DNA of 31,593 bases. Origin: Paulinella micropora (Eukaryota; Cercozoa; Imbricatea; Euglyphida). The notes under the pieces were generated by a model. It had not been told where the DNA came from. It made no database searches and saw only the letters and a list, made by a program, of their open reading frames with translations. Position numbers and translations under genes: made by a program. Shown piece by piece: positions 25,731-31,593 of this stretch. The stretch lies in NCBI GenBank assembly GCA_009731375.1, contig BJOX01000233.1, positions 422,399 to 453,991 of the forward strand, given 5' to 3'. Position 1 is the first letter of the stretch; each line of letters opens with the position of its first letter.

Positions 25731-26076
25731 TTTGAAAATCGATGAGAGCGCATCGCTCCTTTCAATTTTATTGTTGAAAATGATGTTTTTGTTTATTGTG
25801 ATGCTATTCCAAGCCTCAGAACATGTGCACAGACCTCTGAAATGCACACAAGGTCACTGCCTTCTCGAGTTTCATGCTTCAAAAAATGTCTGACTTTATA
25901 TTTTTTGAAAATCGATGAGAGCGCATCGCTCCTTTCAATTTTATTGTTGAAAATGATGTTTTTGTTTACTGTGATGCTATTCCAAGCCTCAGAATATGTG
26001 CACAGACCTCCTGAAATGCACACAAGGTCACTGCCTTCTCGAGTTTCATGCTTCAAAAAATGTCTGACTTTATATT
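25731..26076. repeat. 173-bp tandem duplication
   Basis: Units 25731-25903 and 25904-26076 start TTTGAAAATCGATGAG and are about 98% identical. Each has a small GAGCG-CAT-CGCTC hairpin near its start. Open frames through it come from the duplication and have no family resemblance. Confidence 0.9.
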
Positions 26077-26687
26077 TTTAGACACACAAAAAAATAAGCC
26101 ACAAAAAGTCAGGAATGTTCAACTAGTGAACATAGGAGTTGAATTAACTACTTTCCAGCAACATTTAATGAATAATACAGCTTCTATGACGATTTTTTCA
26201 TTTTTGCTTTGATTCATTACGACCGGTTTTCACTTTGAAAAAATTGCTCAGCATATACAAATGCTATTTTAATGAAAAGTATATACATATGTTCCTTGAA
26301 ACTCAGTGAACTGAATTATTACGTTCTTCATTCATTATGTGTTCCTTACACATCAGAAACTAGCTGTGTGTATAGGATCCTCTGACACCATTTTTCTGTA
26401 CTTTTTCCAGTGTAAAAAATATTTCCCCAGCTCAACCAAAAACCCGTAGAATTTCCTAGGCAATCGTGAAACTTCACGCTCAAAAATGTGCGGGCCGGAG
26501 GGAGTAGCAAAAATTACTGGTTGGATGCAAGAATGCTTACAACGCAAGAACCATCATACCTTAATTTATTTTTTTATGTAGAATTCAAAGTAATCACTTA
26601 AATAAATTAAATCATACCTTGAAATTAAGTGAAAATTAAACTGTCATTTATTAGATTTTTGATGGGCAGCTAACTACATATGGTCCC
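26077..26687. other. AT-rich non-coding
   Basis: About 610 bp without a supported gene. Confidence 0.5.
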
Positions 26688-26969
26688 TTAGCTCCCAGGC
26701 TCACAGCCGTCCATGCGCAGCCGCTCGAATTCTCCGCTCGGGTCGTAGAACCACTTGTGCGTCGCACGCCGGGCCACCAATCACCACTCCGGGTCCGAGT
26801 CACTGTCTTGATCGCCGTCTGCACCCCGGCCGCGCCCTTGCGAGTCGTTGACCTTCTCCACGCTCCTTCGATCATCCGCCCTTGGAGCGTAGCTTTGCTC
26901 CTCGACTGGGCCCCACCTGTTCTTTGCCTTCCTTTCTTTTCCCTTCTTTTTATTACTGCCGACATTCAA
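26688..26969 (-). pseudogene. Small charged ORF of unknown function with one internal TGA
   Basis: ATG at 26969, then a Lys/Arg-rich start, an Asp/Ser-rich stretch (DGDQDSDSDPEW) and a TGA at 26781-26783. The same frame continues with THKWFYDPSGEFERLRMDG to a TAA at 26688-26690. The tail looks protein-like, so either one nonsense change or a missed splice explains the TGA. Upstream, a T-rich tract ending in AAG gives a plausible 3' splice site just before the ATG. Family not recognised. Confidence 0.4.
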
Positions 26970-26980
26970 ATTAGCCTTAA

Positions 26981-27226
26981 AAAAAAAGTTTGACTTATAT
27001 AAAAAGTTTGACCTATGTAAAAAGTTTGACTTTTAAAAAAAGTTTGCAGGTCAAACTTTTTTTATTTAGTGCAAACTTTGTTATATAGGTCAAACTTTCT
27101 TGTATAAGTCAAACTTTTTTATACGTCAAACTTTTTATATAGGTCAAACTTTTCATATAGGTCAAACTTTTCATATAGGTCAAACTTCAAGTTTCATATA
27201 TTAATATTAATACGTCAAACTTTTTC
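26981..27226. repeat. Array of GTCAAACTTT boxes, inverted about a central palindrome
   Basis: Four AAAGTTTG[AC] boxes, then about nine [GC]TCAAACTTT-type boxes in the opposite orientation, spaced about 16-19 bp apart except the last. The switch point is a 12-bp perfect palindrome with a five-base loop (27035-27046 and 27052-27063). It lies just beyond the 3' end of the transposase gene. Confidence 0.85.
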
Positions 27227-27346
27227 AATATTCGAATCCAATATTAATAATATTACAGTTCAAAAAAGATTAATATTAATAGTATTAATATTAATATTAA
27301 TCATAAAATAAAAATATTTTAAGTCAAGTTTTTATTAATATTAATA
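27190..27346. repeat. (ATTAAT)n-rich segment
   Basis: TATTAATATTAAT runs are interspersed with one GTCAAAC box. No gene. Confidence 0.7.
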
Positions 27347-28025
27347 TTAAAGCTCTGGTATGCAATATCGATACTGTCGCGCCACAAAACTAAGACGAGT
27401 TGCAAATGCAAACGCTTTGAAGATTTCTTCCTGAAAAGTTCCTTCACCCCTGTGAGCCCGCATCCACCTCTTGACATTCTGGAAAACTAACTCACACGGC
27501 ATGAACTCTGGAAAGTAAGCAGGCAGCCGAACAACTCTAACCCCAACAGCAAGAAGAAGATCCTGAATTTCTCGCCATTCCTGCGCTCCGTGAATTCTTG
27601 CATTATCTACAACTAGAGTATCACCGTCCTGCAAGTGCCCGTGGTAAGCTGCATCGACGAGGGCTTCAATATAATCCTGACCGTTATTAGAACCCTCCCT
27701 CACGCTCAATAATACTCCCCCTCTTGGATGAGTTAAGGACGTCATATACGTAACACTGAAAGTCTTTCTCGCTCGCTCTACTATATTACGGGCCCTCACC
27801 ACTCTCTCACCCCTTGGCCCCCGACACCATTGCCAACGTGAACAATCTACAGAACAAGACAATGAGTAACAAACGAGCAGTGGCAGATATAATACCCCAG
27901 TTCTCGAAGTGGCTTTCATCTAAAAACTCTAAACAGGAGGGGTCTTGCTGCGTTACCCAATCCGCATAATCAGCTGCGTAAAGTATATTATGAACTGTAT
28001 ACTTTTCCGGGTTTGTAATGCTTGC
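27347..28025 (-). CDS. IS630/Tc1-mariner-type DDE transposase (DD37E), spliced, N-terminus incomplete
   Basis: Read as exon 28025-27896, a 49-nt GT-AG intron (27895-27847, GTATTA...TTCTGTAG), then exon 27846-27347 ending in TAA. Phase is preserved (210 codons). The first Asp is in LEFLDESHFEN (27918-27920), followed after splicing by the WCRGPRGERV block. The second Asp is in TLVVDNARIH (27605-27607). Glu is in PAYFPEFMPCELVF (27491-27493), giving D-x37-E; the usual NP-E reads MPCE. This fits the DDE_3 endonuclease fold that cuts and joins transposon ends. The first 43 codons (ASITNPEKY then YADWVTQQDPS) match the linker before the catalytic core. Confidence 0.82.
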
Positions 28026-28179
28026 CTAGAGAGAGTGAGTGAGAGAGAGAAAAAAAGAGAGAGAAACTGAAAGAGAGAAAAGGCAAGAGAGAGAGAGAGA
28101 GGAAGAGAAAGAGGAAGAGAGAGAGAGAGAGAGAGAGCAAGAGAGAAAAGGCGAGAGAGAGAGAGAGAAAGAAAGAGCA

Positions 28180-28230
<51 letters not shown>

Positions 28231-28247
28231 AAGAGAGAGGTGGTTGC
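28026..28247 (-). repeat. (GA)n/(CT)n microsatellite, possibly intron of transposase
   Basis: About 215 bp of GA repeats on the plus strand. On the minus strand it is a polypyrimidine tract ending CTCTCTCTAG directly before the exon at 28025. A GC donor (AAG/GCAACC) lies at its 5' side at 28247. Confidence 0.8.
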
Positions 28248-28355
28248 CTTTTTAAGACTCCACTCCCAAGAACGACGGATTCTTTCTACTCTTTTCGCCC
28301 TCGCACCTCTAAGGCCTGGCTCCAACTGCAAAGCACGCACGAAGATGCAGAACAT
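28248..28355 (-). pseudogene. Probable upstream exon of the transposase (DNA-binding region)
   Basis: Minus-strand frame, same phase as the exon at 28025. It reads RAKRVERIRRSWEWSLKK, which resembles the last helix-turn-helix segment before the catalytic domain in Tc1-type transposases. The 5' part (ATG at 28355) is not secure; a TTTGCAG acceptor-like site lies near 28325. It is separated from the catalytic part by the (CT)n tract. Confidence 0.45.
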
Positions 28356-28359
28356 TACC

Positions 28360-29189
28360 CACGTCGACGCAGAACATTACCCACGTCCAACCCAAATCAC
28401 GAAGATGTAGCATAACTGCTGCGTCAGTGAGACCTGGTTCTAACACGAGCACATATACATACAGTGCACATTGGTTCAAAACAATAGCATTCTACCTGTT
28501 TTCCAAATGAAAAAACAAGCCCATTCCAGGGCAATCTGGTCGGCTGGTTCGAGAGTGGAATACCTTCTCCCTACATGGTTTTCTGCCAACGTACACCCAA
28601 CGGACAAAAAGTTTGGTCGTTCCACAAACAAAAAGAAAAGAAAAAAAAAGAAAAAGGACAAAAAAAAACCTGGGTGGAAGTCTGGGTCCTGCCCTTTGCT
28701 CTCCCAGTACCTTGCCTTGCCCCTGCTCACCCCCTGTCCTCACAGTCAGTGAAAACAGTCAGCATGGAGTGGTCAAAAACGTTGTTCGAGGCTGCTGACC
28801 ATTGCCCTGCTCGCCGCAGTTGCGCCCAGCTCCATTGAAGCCCTTGCCAGCACAACCTTTGCTCTGACTCCATCGACCTGTGTTAGGGACAAGGCAGGCA
28901 TACGCCTGGAAATCTTCCGGTCCAAACTCGACATGGTGTCATCACCTCCAAGCTTTGCAAAACTTGGGAATCTGTTCGAATTTGCTCAGCACCCAAAAAG
29001 GATTTGCAAACGCTCCGGCCCCAAAAAAAGGATTTGCAAACAATCCGGCCCCCAGAAAAAGGATTTTCAAACGATCAGGACACACCCCGCACCGAAGGAT
29101 GCCGCGCCCGGTGACATCAAAGTTGGTCCATCTGTGTTGCCTTCTTTTTTTCAAATTTTGCCCTTGCTTGGGGACTGGAAGCCACCATT
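28360..29189. other. Mixed non-coding region with small repeats
   Basis: A 19-bp direct repeat (GCAGAACATTACCCACGTC) lies at 28345 and 28370. Three copies of a unit of about 30 bp (AAAAAGGATTTGCAAAC with a CCGGCCCC link) lie at about 28990-29075. Frames through these encode only repeat peptides. No gene supported. Confidence 0.5.
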
Positions 29190-29964
29190 ATGGCTGACTC
29201 CGGGGATTCTGATGAAGATGAAGCCTCTACCGCCTCGGTAGAGGCTTCAGCAGCGCAACCCCCACCTGCCCCAGGGCCTGGCTCCCTCATTGCCAGGGGC
29301 AGAGCATTTCTTCCAACGAGACATTGGAAGGATACCCAGGAGGCACAAGTACCTTTGCTTTCCGTTAAAGCTTCGCTCTCATGTAACACTTTGTGCAGTG
29401 AAGGCAATCCAATTGGACGAAGTCAAACATGACCCATAATAGGCCATGTTCAACAGCAACGCGGATCCCGGAGGTAACTCCTATCCTTCATTTGCCTACC
29501 ATACATGGACTCTGTTGACCTTGTGCTTGTGTTGCGAGGCGTGAAGACGGAAATGGTTAAGGTCTTTAGATCGTGGACCGCAAAAAAGGAGGCGCTGGCG
29601 CACAACAAGATCAAGTACCGCCAGCTGGACAAGACCATCTCGACCGTGGCGTGCCACTGAGCGGGAGGCTTCCACTTCGAGAATAGGCGCAAGAAGATTA
29701 TGCACCCAATGCTACCTGCTTGGCCAGCCTCAAACTCCGAGACAAGATCCTCGGCGAAATTGAGGAGCTGGCCAGTCAGATGCGTTCGGGATACGAGGTA
29801 CGCCTGCTTTCGTTGCTTGTCTTGCTGTTTGTGTTTGTGTGCTTCTTACTGTTTGTGTTTGTGTGCAGGTGTTGTTTCAGAAAATTCAGGAAGCACACGA
29901 AACCAGGGCGGATTTCTTGCTCTTTGCTTGTTTGCTTGCTTGTTTACTTTACTTGCTTGCTTAG
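29190..29964 (+). CDS. Hypothetical spliced gene, coiled-coil-like product of unknown function
   Basis: A phase-consistent five-exon reading: 29190-29348, 29443-29473, 29539-29645, 29687-29797, 29869-29964 (168 codons including TAG). All four introns are GT-AG, of 94, 65, 41 and 71 nt; the last is the strongest (GTACGC...TGTGTGCAG). The start has A at -3 and G at +4. The product begins acidic (MADSGDSDEDE), then Pro-rich. Exon 3 is basic (VKTEMVKVFRSWTAKKEA). Exons 4-5 form a heptad-like helix (LRDKILGEIEELASQMRSGY then VLFQKIQEAHETRADF). The last 16 codons are Leu/Cys-rich and may be read-through into another intron. Exons 3-5 are better supported than 1-2. No family recognised. Confidence 0.42.
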
Positions 29965-30102
29965 AAACTTGCTTACTAATAAAACAGCTGGGCTATGAAG
30001 GGAAATTGCTTGCATGGATATATATATATATATGTATTTTTTTTTTGTTTTTTTTTTCGGCGAATGCGGCGAACTGGCCCAAGTCGAGAGCCTTTTTCGG
30101 CT
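29965..30102. other. Short AT-rich spacer
   Basis: Contains (TA)n at about 30017-30031 and T-runs. No gene. Confidence 0.6.
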
Positions 30103-30680
<578 letters not shown>

Positions 30681-30682
30681 TA

Positions 30683-31470
30683 AGGCTTTGCCTTGTATTT
30701 TTTTTTTGTTGCTCTGTTTCTTTTTTTTTTCCTTCAAATTTTCTATTTTTTGTGCTCAGACTGCTTCTTTTTTTAAAATTCATTGTTTATTCTTCTTTTC
30801 TGATGTATATTATTGGTTTTGATCCTTGTTATTCCGGCGGCGCGCTTACTTTCCTTCATTTTTTCAGGCTTTGCCTTGTATTTTTTTTTGTTGCTCTGTT
30901 TCTTTTTTTTCCTTCAAATTTTCTATTTTTTGTGCTCAGACTGCTTCTTTTTTTAAAAGTCATTGTTTATTCTTCTTTTCTGATGTATGTTATTGGTTTT
31001 GATCCTTGTTATTCCGGCGGCACGCTTACTTTCTTTCATTTTTTCAGGCTTTGCCTTGTATTTTTTTTTTGCTCTGTTTCTTTTTTTTCCTTCACATTTT
31101 CTATCTTGTGTGCTCAGACTGCTTCTTTTTTGAAATTCATTGTTTATTCTTCTTTTCTGATGTATGTTATTGGTTTTGATCCTTGTTATTCCGGCGGCGC
31201 ACGCTTACTTTCTTTCATTTTTTCAGGCTTTGCCTTGTATTTTTTTTTTTTTGCTCAGGCTGTTTCTTTTTTTTTCCTTCAAATTTTCTATCTTGTGTGC
31301 TCAGACTGCTTCTTTTTTTTAATTCATTGTTTATTCTTCTTTTCTGATGTATGTTATTGGTTTTGATCCTTGTTATTCCGGCGGCGCGCGCTTACTTTCC
31401 TTCATTTTTTCAGGCTTTGCCTTGTATTTTTTTGTTGTTGCTCTGTTTCTTTTTTTTTTCCTTCACATTT
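30683..31470. repeat. 180-bp tandem array, 4.3 copies
   Basis: Units begin AGGCTTTGCCTTG at 30683, 30866, 31046, 31225 and 31412 (partial). Each ends TTCATTTTTTCAG, a good 3' splice-site look-alike. A shared TTATTCCGGCGG block is in each full unit. The long frame crossing the array has no family resemblance. Confidence 0.92.
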
Positions 31471-31493
31471 TCATAATAATAATAATAATAATA
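31471..31493. repeat. (ATA)n microsatellite
   Basis: About seven AAT/ATA units replace the expected continuation of the fifth 180-bp unit. Confidence 0.9.
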
Positions 31494-31593
31494 GTGCTTC
31501 TCTGTCAATGGCTGATGCATTTCTGCACATGCGCCTCCATCGTCTCACCCGTGAGGGGAGTACGAAGAATTGACGATAAGCTCTAACACCCCC

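Noticed and set aside
28039-28410. Arg/Glu repeat protein on the plus strand
   Set aside because: It is a (GA)n microsatellite translation.

Overview
This is a eukaryotic, repeat-dominated stretch, almost entirely mobile elements and simple repeats. Three LTR elements lie one after another. Short GT-AG introns can be read in two non-LTR genes, and there are no bacterial-style operons. Long (CTA)n and (CT)n microsatellites, 173-bp and 180-bp tandem arrays and a 10-N assembly gap fit a draft assembly of a protist or algal genome. I cannot name the lineage from sequence alone.

Layout: 1-1052 holds a tRNA-like sequence on the minus strand followed by (AAT)n and (CTA)n arrays. 1053-11434 is a Ty3/gypsy element on the plus strand with near-identical LTRs, a Gag with a CCCH finger, and a Pol (protease, RT, RNase H, integrase). 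A single UGA separates Gag from Pol in the same frame, and one frameshift lies between RT and RNase H. 11725-21034 is a Ty1/copia element on the plus strand with about 4% diverged LTRs and a 5-bp target duplication (ACTAC). Its leader carries three identical-length hairpins, and its Gag-Pol is broken by many frameshifts. 21233-25256 is a 4-kb non-autonomous (LARD-like) LTR element on the minus strand, with PBS, PPT, a degenerate gag-like reading frame and a 3' reading frame containing a duplicated unknown domain.

25257-26650 is AT-rich, with a MITE-like hairpin and a 173-bp tandem duplication. 26688-28355 holds minus-strand genes: a small broken ORF, an array of GTCAAACTTT boxes, and an IS630/Tc1-mariner-type DD37E transposase. 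That transposase has a 49-nt intron, and a (CT)n tract lies at a second possible intron. 28360-31593 contains a plausible short-intron plus-strand gene of unknown function (29190-29964), a (CT)n tract, and a 180-bp tandem array of 4.3 copies.

How they relate: the gypsy element and the LARD-like element share the LTR end ATTGTAACA and a PBS starting TGGAGTC, so the former's relatives may mobilise the latter. The gypsy and copia LTRs also share a conspicuous U3-like box. Both Gag proteins carry CCCH-type fingers, which is unusual for LTR retrotransposons.
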